Below are positions 1-11,113 of a stretch of DNA of 64,000 bases, in pieces. The DNA comes from Gymnorhina tibicen (lineage: Eukaryota; Chordata; Aves; Passeriformes; Artamidae), in assembly GCA_013399875.1 (NCBI GenBank), contig VXAZ01009368.1, forward strand, positions 534,488-598,487, read 5' to 3'. The notes beneath the pieces were generated by a model. The model was not told the DNA's origin, made no database searches, and was given only the letters and a program-made list of their open reading frames with translations. Both the position numbers and the translations under genes were made by a program. Position 1 is the first letter of the stretch. Each line of letters opens with the position of its first letter.

Positions 1-724
1 AGACTTTAGTTTACCATTGAAATGGCATGAAGTATCTGGGATATCAGATTGCAAAAAGGTAAGTCTGGACCCTCTAACCCCAAAGGCCATGGCCACCTTT
101 ATGTCTCCAACTCTATGTGCTGAACAGGTCAGAAGTCAGCAGTTTATCTGATTTCAAACAATGGAGGTTTGCAGGTTCCTACCAAGTGGTGACAGCTCAT
201 CCAACTGTGAGTCTGTTGTTTAAATAGAAGGTAGTGTCTGCTTTTCTAGCCTGAAAGGCCCAGCACAGGTTTCCAGAAACAGTGGGAGAATTTCTGGAAA
301 TTTCTCTGAAGCAGCCACTGCCCTTGGGTTTGTCTGCTGATGCAAAAAGCATAGTCTTCTCTCTGTGGCTGATGGCACTTTCTGCCCTAGAATCAGTTTT
401 GCTTCTTTTTCTTTTGTAATGAGGTCTTTCCTCATCCTAACATACTCTCTGTGGGGAAGAAAAAACCAAGAAAAAATGCCTGAGAACTCTTTCAGAGTTA
501 CTTAGGAGCTCGGGGTCTGGAATAGAACAGCAATCTCCATTTCTGGTGGCCCCTCCAGAGAGATCTTGTGCAGTGTCTGGCTGAGGTACAACTTGCCAGA
601 ACTTGGAACCATTACAACACTCTGCAAAACCGCAATTTGCGTGGCATCAGTTCTAGTGACTTCAGGAAGCTCTAGCCTTTGACTCCTGGGGCCCACGGTG
701 TGTCGTGCAATGGTTAACAGCTAA

Positions 725-741
725 TGAGTCAGGGAAATTTC
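725..741 (+). promoter_or_regulatory. Candidate AP-1 plus kappa-B-like element in the last intron
   Basis: TGAGTCA, a perfect AP-1 consensus, is followed with no spacer by GGGAAATTTC, a near kappa-B site that also contains the NFAT core GGAAA. Activity is not shown by sequence; single short motifs of this kind occur by chance. Confidence 0.25.
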
Positions 742-3700
742 TCAGGACAAAGAAAACAAACAGTGTAACTGAAAAAAGTCAGGACCAGTTTCTCTTTTTA
801 TATGGCAATTTCACACGAAGTCATTTTAGACTGAGATGAACATTTGAACCTCCCAGTACTACTGACCCAAAGACATTACTATAAGAAGATGATGCCTGGA
901 GAAGCTGTTAATGCCTCGTGCAGATGCTCTGAGGTGAAAAGCCTCGAGCCAATAGCTGAGTACAAGTGCAGCCTGGAGCTTAGTGGAACACAATCATCAC
1001 AGAGGAAAAAAAAACATAAGTCAACTAATAGCAAAGAGATTACCAGTCACTTCGGTCTTCCAGAAGAATAACTGGATAGCAAAAGCTTGGATGCCAGCAC
1101 TAGTGACAATCACAGCTCAGAGGTGTGCAGCAGCATGGAGCTGCAATGGTTCAGGAACTGACTGTGCACAACAGAACCCCCACAGGATGGGCTTCTCCAC
1201 CTGACCTCATGTTTCTAAAAGGCTTTACTCAACAGGCACCTGCAGGATTTTCAGAAAAGTCAGTCACGAGTAGAAGAGACTTAGATCACTCTCGCCCACC
1301 ACAACTACAAAGATGCAAAAAGAATTAGAATAGAAAGTCTCATAGATCATTTCAGACACACTTTATCTGTGTATGGATTTGCATATGCAGGATAGAAATA
1401 AAGGTTAAAATAAATATTCTTCAGTTTTGTATTTTTGGAGGCTTCTCTTCTGACCCAAAATAGCATTTTTTCTACTTCTTAAGTAATCTGCAGAAGATTT
1501 TGCTTACAAGGTGGCACTGAAACACATATATTCCCTGAAACACTAGAAAAGGAACTGACTGCTACTCCCAGGGTATCAAAATGGATTCATAATATTTACA
1601 GCAATACCTATTCTGCAACCCCAAAGATATCACAAGAGTTATGAAATGGAACAGATCTTCAGCCCTAGCTCCCACAGAAATCTAACATCAAGAGCAAACT
1701 GGACAGTACAGACATGAAGAGTCAAATCTTGTCTTCTGCACTCTCTGCAACACTATGGCTGCGCAAGGGTCAGAATTAAGTAGAGAAATCATGTTTCAGT
1801 TTTGAAAAGGAAAAGGCAAGTGAGGAACATTCTTGCATTTACATGATGCTTGGATAACGAGCTGTAACTATGTAAGGATCAAAGAACTAATCCACTAATT
1901 ATGGATTTGGATAGCCTGTAGCATTGCTTTTTCAAGACTGTTCCAGCACTCATACTGCAATTTATGTGTTCAGGAACAATATGGTTTGGGAGTTCTGACA
2001 CACTTGCAGCACCATTTCACTCAGCTTTCTTCTATTTGTCTTGCAGTAGGTTTCATGGTGTGCAAAATGTAGAAGACGTACTGACGAAGTGAAGCCTGTA
2101 AAGGAGGTAGAGGGGTGGTCCAGCTCCGTGGTTTGCTGACAAACCCAGCCAGGCTGGCCAACGAGGAACAGGTAGGCAGTTTTCCTACTGCATTTCTTAC
2201 TCACCGATTGTTCCAAGGTATTTTCAGTGCCCAGACTTTGCAAAGTATTTTCAGGCCCAGGCTTCCACTTTCCTCAGTGACAGAGGAGGAAAAGAACATT
2301 TTGAGGGTCTGCTTTTTTTCATAAGCTTCCTCCCAGCCTGGTGATAAGCCTGTTGTGGAAGCCTGTGCCCCCTTTGGTTGCAATCAGCATCAGCTCCTCA
2401 GAGAGGAGGAAAGAGCTGGAGCCAGGTTATCAAGCAGCCTGTTCTCCGCAGCGATGGTCAAGCCACTATCAGGCCCCTGACCCAGCCCCCAGCTGTCCGG
2501 CAGACGCAGATGAAACAATGAGTGGTGCCGTGCAGAAATCTCCTCGGAAAAACTCCCTCTCTGCCTGTCTATCAGGGACCAGGCTTCATGAATGCAGCTA
2601 TTATGTGTGCTTTAACTACCAGCCACGCGCTTGGTCCTGTTCCCAACGAACCCAAAGGGAATGGTGTTATTGACTTAAGTGGGAGTAGAGGCAGGCCCTC
2701 CACAGCTTAGGGATCCAGCAGCTTGCCAGTGCCTCTCCAAGTGCGCTGTATGTGAAGTCAGGGAGGCTGCTCCCTCTGACACGGATGTGTTTGCTGGGCT
2801 GAGCTGCCAGCCCAGCTCTGTGGAGGTGCTGCGGGGGCCTGTGCCATATTCTGCTCCCTCGAGAAGAGGGGCCTGCTACCACAACTTCCCCACAAGTGTT
2901 TTGACAGAAGGGGTTCAGGACACGAGAGCACGGAGGCCAAGGCATGAGGCCATACCTGACTAGCTAACATTGCTCAGCTCAGCAGAAACGATTCAAACAA
3001 ACAACATATTCCTAAAATAATTTGCATTGGAACAAAGCTTTCTCACGAAGCTTGAGCTTCTGCAAGCCATGTATTTTCCTTGGCATTGCTCCAGGCTTAA
3101 AAGCAGATGTAAATGTTACCAAGGCTCAGATACAGGAACTTCTTCTCTCCCGACTGCCAGGGAAAGCTTACAGAAAATAACCAGGAAAACCTTTACCATT
3201 TGAAACGGCAACACCAACAGCCATTGATATAGAAATGGAAGAATCAATCAGGCATGGGAGTGAGAATCAACTTCTTCCAAGCTGCTCTCAGCTGGAAAGA
3301 GGGGGAGCAATGCAGCTTCAGACAAACACTTAATGACTCCAAGTGTTAATGTGAAGGTGCGTGTGCAAATGCACATCAACCAAAGGCTGTTTTTTCAACA
3401 CTAAAAATACTGCTTTCTGCAGCTTTCCTGTCGCTTGGTCAGACTCCTGCTCCCTCCACCAGTGTCTGGCATCACTGAATGGGGCTGGAGCCACTAAGGA
3501 CTTCTCCAAAGGGACCGGACACTTCCTTGAAAGCCTGATACTCAAGGACCTTCCTGGAAATGTAAGCGTACCACAGCTAAGAGGTAGGCAGGTCTGCTCT
3601 GTGGGCAACTGCACACCTGGGGCTGCAGAAAACCAGGAAAGACACCTAGTCTGGTCATCTGTGCTTCTAGGGGCTTTATTCTTGTGGGCCTCCTGGGGGA

Positions 3701-6700
3701 CCCAATTCATCAAACCCGCTAGAAACAGCAAACCCATTCCCGTGGGTGTGTGGTTTCGTGTAACAGGATCCCCCTCCAACCCAGACTTGCAAGTCCACTG
3801 AAGGTCTGACTTGAACGCATTACTTCAGCCCTCCCTTACTCATCGCCTACAACCCAAGCCCCAAATGTTAACGACTCAGCATGTTTTATCACAGTAGCAT
3901 GTACACTTTCAATCATCATTAGAGACGAGGAGGGTCTAGGCTCAGGCACCATGCCAGGTTAAGTAAAACTTTCCATGAGGAAAGCTATTTGTTTTCTCCC
4001 AGAGCTGCGAGGCTTGGCCAGAAGGGAGGAAGGGAAAAGCTCGCCCAAGTCAAAAGTGTAGACAGTGTTACTGGACTTTGCAGACTACCTGCATGTTGTT
4101 CTAATGACATTTGGACTACTGGAAATCACTGAGTGAACTCAGGACTTTCAAAGGCATAATTGTGGCAGAAGCAGACTAAACTTAGCGCCTCAAGAGCCAA
4201 TTGCTTTAATCATGAAGCTGAGATGTATGAAAAAGGATACATTTCAGCGAAAGAATAATTCTGTCTGCTATGGTTCCTGTTCAAATAAACTATATCACCA
4301 AACCACGTGCATTTCCAGAATATAGAGGAGTAAAAAAAGAACATATGGTTTAGACGCAAAAAACTTTCATATATACTGTATAGGAGATATATGGACTTGT
4401 CAGACATCTAACGGTTCAACACTGTAAGCAATTCATGGGAATGACATTAGCAATAGCTCGTATTACATCCAGGAGTTACAGCTTTTACTGCAAAAGTTAT
4501 TTTTAAAAGAGCCATGTTTAAAATGAAATGGCTGGCAGGACTGCAGCTTTCAGTAACACTTTACCTGTGGTTTTGCCACTTTTACATACTTATTGGGGGC
4601 TTAATACTCCCAATTTACCTTTTCAGAGTAAAATACAAGTCGCAATGAGTGCATTCATTGGCATGGTGCTATAAAACTCACAGCTGTGCAAAGACAATCA
4701 CAAGAACAAAAGCCTCCTTGTTTTAAAAAAGATGATTATGTGGTTCTGATACTTTCTGCTAGCCATATATCCAAACATCAGATACCTTTGTTTATGGCCT
4801 GTGTATTTTCATCTTACTACGCAAAGATTTATAGATCTGATCAAGTCAAGATCAGGATAGAGACCTTTATGAAAGCATTCATGTGGAGAGGAGGAGGCTG
4901 AATTAATATACAAAACTTCAGACAGGAGATCTGTCTTTCAGATACTGTTATTTCAGTTCTGGCTCCTACACAGGACTCAGGACATTCTGGAAAACATTTT
5001 TTTCAACAGCATGTGGAACCCTGGCCTCAAGGCCAGCAATGAGAGTGTGCTCCCGATTTCAACAAGGCTGGCACTGCATCTTAAAAGTTGAGATTAGAAG
5101 CCAGACCTTCAGTACTCAAGCACTGAGTAATCAAGTACCTTGATCAAAGAATCCTCCAGGATGCTGCTTTGCTTTCAATTAAAAACTGCTTTTGTAAAGT
5201 TTTGGGCCTTAATATAACAAATGGGATTACAGAATGTACAATACACCTTGAAATCTGCTGAGAATATGTCATACATTTTTTCCTGTTGGTACCAATGTGT
5301 TTCCCCCTTGCTTTTTCAAAATAGCTTCATTTTAATCTGTAATGAAAACTACATTCTTTGATGTTTCTAACAGCAGGAAATAATTTCACAAATGAGTGTC
5401 ATTCTGCTGCAGGTAAAGTATCTAATAGCTCGTGGGAGTGCCAGTTACAACCTGAAAAATGTTTCTTGGCATCAGCATGCTTAACTGAACTCTCTCCATC
5501 CTACTGAAATGGAAGATTTGGAGCTCAGTTCTGTGTTCCACACAGGCTACACTAGGTCCAGGAAAGGGAAATGGGAATGAGGAAGGTGATTTCAAGTCAC
5601 CTTCAGCATCTCCTGTTGTGAGCCTGGCCAGTTCCCAGCTGCCTGAACATCCAGAAAGCTGTGTGAACTTCCATTCTCCTGCCTCTGCCTTGGGGTTTCT
5701 TCTACCACTAAGGAAAGCAGTTAAAATTCTGAAAAATCATCTGAGCTGCCCTAGACAACAGAAAAGAAGGAGGACTAGTTCAAGAGTAGACTAGCATAGC
5801 TTTTGACCCAAGTACTAGTTAGACAACCGCAGAGAGGAGCACACTCAAAATATAAATACAAAGATGTCAAAGATATAAATTAGGTAAATTTTCACATCTG
5901 GTTCAAGGGACCAGGAAGAATTCTCATCAGCTTGTAGCTCTCCCAAGCTATCCATCTCTTTGGGCAATACTAATTCCACGTCATGTCTCAAAGGACTGTA
6001 TGGCAGACACATCAATACCTAAATAACATGTATTCTCTTAAAAGAAATTACAGCATGGACCTGTACTAAAGAGACCTCTCAAGCCTGCGTGCCTAATGAT
6101 TTTCCATGAGCTCCACCACCCTAGCACCCCACACTACTCCCAGGTTAGAACTGAAAGGCAAACGTCACTAACTAGGGCAGGGGTGGCACACGCACATGAG
6201 AGACGCCGTCAGTCCCGGCATCACCTACCAGGGCGTCTCAATGTCCTGCTGGTTTCTGCAAGAGCTCCTGGTGCAGAGGACAGGAGGCACTCCCTCTCCA
6301 CCTGCAAAGGACCATGGACTCTTGCAGAGGACCAAAACCAGGCATAAATGTCACAATTTCAACCACTTTTAATCAAATTTTCCTGTGAAAGCAGCAAAGG
6401 CAGTCAGCCATAATCTTTGCTAAGAGGCTGAACACAAAATGATTTGAAACGGGTGCTGGTATCCAAGCCAGATACCTTTCAGTATCAAGAGCATAGCCAT
6501 AATATATCAGGTATCACTTTACAGAGTGAGTTTTAAATACGTTCTATATGTGGAATCATACATTCACATACTGAAATGGACAGCACATTTAATGAGTAGC
6601 CCAGGTGGCTACTGTAGATTTTGATTTAAAATACGATTGCCAAGACTAGAACTTACTTGCCAAAATGGAATTCTCTTCGTGTGCTCCCTTTATATCACTT

Positions 6701-9700
6701 CAGCTACCCACCTTTACCAAAGCAGAAAAATGTCATATACAGGATCTATATTTATATAAATTCATTGACTGTTTTTTTCCATCTATACTTTGCAGCGTAA
6801 ATGTTCTATATTTGAACATATTCTAGAACAAAAGGAATGAATATTACTTTGAACTCATAAACTGAAACCAAAAGATTTCTGTTTATACCTAGTCCAAAAC
6901 TTCTCCATGTATATTAGATACATAAATCAAACCTCCCTAAAGTGGTAAACAAGCAACCAAAATTTTATCAGATATAATCTGGGAAAATCAACTGGCTATT
7001 TTATTTGTCTGGTAGTCCCCTAAGTATGTTAGATGTCAATACCTCACACTTCTTAAATACTTTTAGGTAAAACTGGAGGTATTAAATAGCTACAAGATGC
7101 TGTGAAGATATTAAAATGAGTGATGCTTTGAGAATTTAATTTTTAATGTCATTAGAATACTTCATTAATCAGGGATGAGGAAAAGAGTTGTTATACTTGG
7201 AGTAGCAGGCAAGGAATGCAGTTAGTACACCTGACCTGTCTCTGGCTTTCATATTGTTCACAAGTGCTGCAGATATTCCACCCACTCCCCCAATTAGAAA
7301 AACACTTAGAGGTGGATATACTAGTAATTAAACATGGTGATAGCTTAAAAAAGCTCCTATTTTAAAAAAAAGTCAGGCCCATGGAAAAAAGAGTTGCTCC
7401 TATTTGGTACGAGCTACTCAACAAAATCCACGGTCCCTTGTTCGACCATTATGGCCAGAGGTGTGAATGGAACAGCACCAGGCACAAAGGTGCTGCATAT
7501 GTGCTTTGCCTTTTCCGTGCTGATCTCAGTGAGCAGCACCTCCTGGGACACCAGGAGCAAACACTGCTGGTTTCCAGGCAGTCACCAGAGTGGCCAAACT
7601 GCCCTTTGAGACTGTGTGACACAGCCCAGATATCACCCTTCTGTAACTGACAGGTGAGCACGAGAAGGGGATTTTTAACCAAAAACAGGATGAGTGATTA
7701 GATAGTTGCTGGGGGGGGTAAGATTACATCAGATGTGGCTTCAACTCACACTTACTCTGGCCTGTTGATGGGCTTCTGCCACCCAGAGTGACCCTGCAGC
7801 ACTCCTTGACCCATAGCACCAGGCTTCCTGCCCCTGTTCTCGAGGGCTGGACCTAGCTGCTAGATGTGGTTCCATGAGCTGACCCAACAGAAAACTATGT
7901 GGATTTTGCTATTTTGGGCAGGCTAATTTTCCATTAGCCTGCTCTGCTGCTCCATAATCAATTGATACGACTCGAAGGAAGCAGCAAGAACATGTGACAG
8001 AGCAAGATGGATTGAGGCCACCCTTTCCATAGGAGCCTGCAGTTCCATCAGATTAAATGTAATGTGAAACCAATGTCTGCAGTGGTGGTGAAAAGGCTGC
8101 CTTCATGAAATGCATATAGCACAGACCTAAAACAGGCTTCCAGCCTGACTCACAGCTTCATGCTCCAGTGCTACATGTCTGAGGCATGCCAGAGCTCTGC
8201 ATGGTTTGAACAGAGCGTCTTGGCCAGCACAAATCCAACAAGAAACACTTCCTGCCTTTAGCCCCTCTGCCACATACTTTCTCTCTCAATTGTCCAGATA
8301 CCGAGACAAATATGAAGAGGGTAGTAGTCCACTTCAGATATACACAGAGTGGATGACCTTTTCTCCAGGCACTGAGATAAGGTTTAGATAGCAAAAGGCA
8401 GCTCATGTGGGTTGAGCTCCATCAGTGTGACCCCTGAGACAAACCTAAATATCAGTTTAGCTACATCTGATTGACCCCCTTAGAGGGAACCAGTGGTGTT
8501 TAATTCTTTGAACTACAAAGGCTTGGGTTTCTTCCTGTTATATACTGTTACCAGGACTGTTACGTCTATGAATTCTTTCTTGGTCTACAGTTCTTGTGGT
8601 CAGCCACAGAATGATTTTGAAAGCCTGCTGGATGCCAAAGGGAAGTATATCTGGATTTGTCTAGCTGAAGAGATCTTCAAAGTCAACCTCAAGTATTGGT
8701 GCAGATGTACATGGTAGCTTCTACAATTAGTTCTGATCATCTGTTAGAGGACTGGTGTGTATGTGTGCCCAGAAGAGAGTGACGGAACAGAGATGAGATT
8801 TAAGGCTAAACCATTTATGCTTTGTCAGAGAGAATGAGCACTGCTGAAAAAACTAAAACCTCTCTCTCAGACCACATGGTAGCAAAGTTCCTCTGTTCCT
8901 CCAAGAGAAACCTAAAGTACACATGGCTGAGGACCTTCATTCTCTCTTCATCCCTGAGACAGTCCCATCTCTCCAGTAGGGACCAGCCAAAGGCAGCTTT
9001 CATGGTTCTGTCAGAGAAGAGGTTACTGGATTTTTGAGAGGTAAAGCAGGTAAAGGCTGCCCCTTTTTTGTGCTTTTCTACAGAAGACAGCTATACACTA
9101 GGTTTCGATTTATCTAAATTCTCTTTCACAGAAAAATTGTTTTCTCTCAAACCCAAAATTGTGGCATGGTTTTTTGTTTTGGTTTGTGTACATTTCTCAT
9201 TTAGCTTGTTGAAATGGTGCTCCTTACAGCACAGGTAAGTGATAAAAATGCATACTGTGTGAAGAAAACCTTGTCATAAAAGATGTGTTGTGCAAAACTA
9301 GTGACCTTAACTCCTAATTAGGAAAAGTTCCCTAAACCTCTCTATCATGGAACCAATAACAACTTCTGTTAAGAAAAATAATTTTCCTAGAGTTGAAAAG
9401 CAAAGAGCTGCTACTCAGGCTCCAGAACACTAATTTGCAATCCTAATTCAGTCAGTAATATGCTGTTTAAAATAGAATGACAAAATGTCCTTTTTGAAAA
9501 AAAACCAGTGCAATGAATTGTCCTTAAATTCTCCCTGAAGGACAATAACATTCAGATGTTCCTTGGCACCAATTAGTTTCAACGCAGCCATTTAAGTGGC
9601 ATTTCTTCTTCAACTAGCATGGTGTGTTCTATAAAGTTATGTGGCTATTGGAAGGGAATTCACATCCTGCATTAAGGTGAGGGTCCAGAATACTGCTGGG

Positions 9701-9831
9701 ATACTGAGCAGAAATGCTAAATCGCAGTTCAGTAAGGTCACATAACCAAATTCCATACTATCCCTTTTATTTGGGAACTAGAGTCTTTCAAGTTTATCAT
9801 GGCATTTCAACTACTCAGTGGTGCATGTAGA

Positions 9832-9854
9832 ATATATATATATATATATATATA
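9832..9854. repeat. (AT)n microsatellite
   Basis: An uninterrupted alternation of A and T over 23 bases. It is simple sequence inside the last intron of NFATC1. Confidence 0.95.
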
Positions 9855-10406
9855 CAGAATCTCACAAAACCAGAAAAAGAAAAAAAGAAAACAAAAAGCA
9901 GCAGCAAGGCCGCAATAAACATGGGAAAAAAAGCAGTCTTAATGTCAAATGCAAACAGACTGAAAAGTGACGCTGAAAGATACGCCTCCATTTTTAATTT
10001 GAACCTTCTCAACTGAAGTAGAGCAGTTTAACATTTAGTTTCAGTGAACAGATTTGCACATCAGACGTTCCACTGCATTATGAATGGGACAATGTTAAAT
10101 AAGTTTTCACTGCAGCTCCACAGGTCGCTGGCATGGGCGTAAGCCAAGAACTTACAGTTATGATTATTACTACATAGCTATTGGTCATGCAGCTAGAGCT
10201 CTATGCTAACTAACAACATTTAATGCTTAGATAATGTGGTTTCATTATTGCAAATGAAATGAAAGGGTCCTTTCCTGTATAAAGACAATCCAAGCAAAGT
10301 CTGCACCTTTCCACCAGGCTATTAATTGAACTTTTTTTCCACGAGGACTCAAAAGAAGGGGGTGGTTAAGGGAACTCACTGATAGAGCAACATGGTGAAC
10401 GCAAAC

Positions 10407-10426
10407 CTATGCTGTGGAAGACTTAC
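10407..10426 (-). other. Possible read-through tail of exon 10
   Basis: If the exon 10 donor is not used the frame continues GKSSTA and meets TAG at 10409-10407. No poly(A) signal is close; the nearest AATAAA found on the gene strand is at 9771-9766, about 640 bases on. The donor is a good consensus (GTAAGT), so I expect splicing to dominate. I know of no mammalian isoform with this tail. Confidence 0.2.
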
Positions 10427-11113
10427 CATCATCCAGGTACATCTGGTCCAATTCCTCAGGTTCTCGCTTGATCGTTACAGGAATAGGGGCCAAATTATGA
10501 TTACTTTCCTCATGCAACTCTGGCAATGACAGTGGTTGGGTTGTTGGAGACTCATTTCTGTGAACCTTCGGCAGTTGCTGCTGCTGTTGACCCATTATGG
10601 ATGAGTGAGTTGGACTGCAGGACTGCAAATAGGTTGGCTCTTGGGTAACAGATGGAACTGGAGAAGAGGGACTGTTGGGATAGAGTGTTTGTTGATAACC
10701 AAGGGGACAGCTACTGCTCAGATGTTGACTCACCTGCGGCTGCAGCATGACGTGAGATGATTGCTCGGGGGGACTTGGGTGCACAACTATAGACCTTGGC
10801 ACTTCCTGTATGGTGGGGACACCTCCAGCGGGCTGCTGAAGTCCGAGGTGACTGTGGCCTGGGTTGGGGATGCACTTGTAAGGAGAGGAGGAAAGGTCGT
10901 GCAGCTTGGGGCTTGCGTTGGGAGAAGGTGACATCACAGCGTTTCTCTGCTGACAGGAGGCAAAGCCGGCCACGAGGCACGAACCAGGATCAGGGGGCAT
11001 CATGATCTGCTGACTGTAGTACGGTTTAGAGAGAGGGCTTAAGCCTTGGTTCATTGGTCCACAGGTTTGAGCAGGCTCATAGTCATCTGTGGGTTCTGTT
11101 TTTATAATTGGAA
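10427..11113 (-). CDS. NFATC1: NFATC1 coding exon 10 (long C-terminal activation region)
   Basis: This 687-base exon has 228 full codons between split codons. The acceptor is TTTTTTCTTTTAACAG and the first TT completes Val with the G from exon 9. The protein starts PIIKTEPTDDYEP and ends IPVTIKREPEELDQMYLDD, both strongly conserved with the long human isoform as I remember it; the middle is a fast-evolving Pro/Ser/Gln-rich region typical of an activation domain. Two SUMO-consensus motifs are visible, IKTE near the start and IKRE about residues 214-217 of the exon, matching the two C-terminal sumoylation sites reported for NFATc1/C. A Gln run (QQQQQ) lies about positions 10574-10588. The exon ends GAT GAT G before a consensus GTAAGT donor. 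A last exon encoding about 16 residues (VNEII... in mammals) should follow but was not found here. Confidence 0.97.

Larger units (their letters stand above)
1..10426 (-). other. NFATC1: NFATC1 last intron (partial), no exon recognised
   Basis: This is sequence downstream of exon 10 on the gene strand. I searched for the expected last exon (codons for about 16 residues beginning VNEIIRND) by looking on the plus strand for the reverse-complement pattern of the NEIIRND codons, and did not find it. Visible contents: a TGAGTCA directly abutting GGGAAATTTC at 725-741, an (AT)n run at 9832-9854, an AATAAA on the gene strand at 9771-9766, and chance open frames on both strands at 3330-3801. In mouse the last intron holds an activation-dependent enhancer of Nfatc1; I cannot show its bird equivalent from sequence alone. 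The rest shows nothing I can name. Confidence 0.75.

Noticed and set aside
3330..3801. Overlapping open frames of about 146 and 149 codons on opposite strands
   Set aside because: No recognisable domain, no splice-consistent link to NFATC1, and mutually antisense frames of this size are expected by chance in 64 kb.
7141..7170. Possible last NFATC1 exon (a GTCATTAGAAT...TTCATT pattern on the plus strand)
   Set aside because: Translated on the gene strand it gives Asn-Glu-Val-Phe then a stop, not the expected NEIIRND, and has no acceptor in phase.
9766..9771. AATAAA on the gene strand after exon 10
   Set aside because: It is about 640 bases past the read-through stop; exon 10 has a strong donor, and a lone hexamer in AT-rich intron is weak evidence for a transcript end.
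10711..11005. Open frames overlapping exon 10 in other frames
   Set aside because: They are shadows of the conserved NFATC1 exon 10 frame, which matches the known protein and has correct splice sites.
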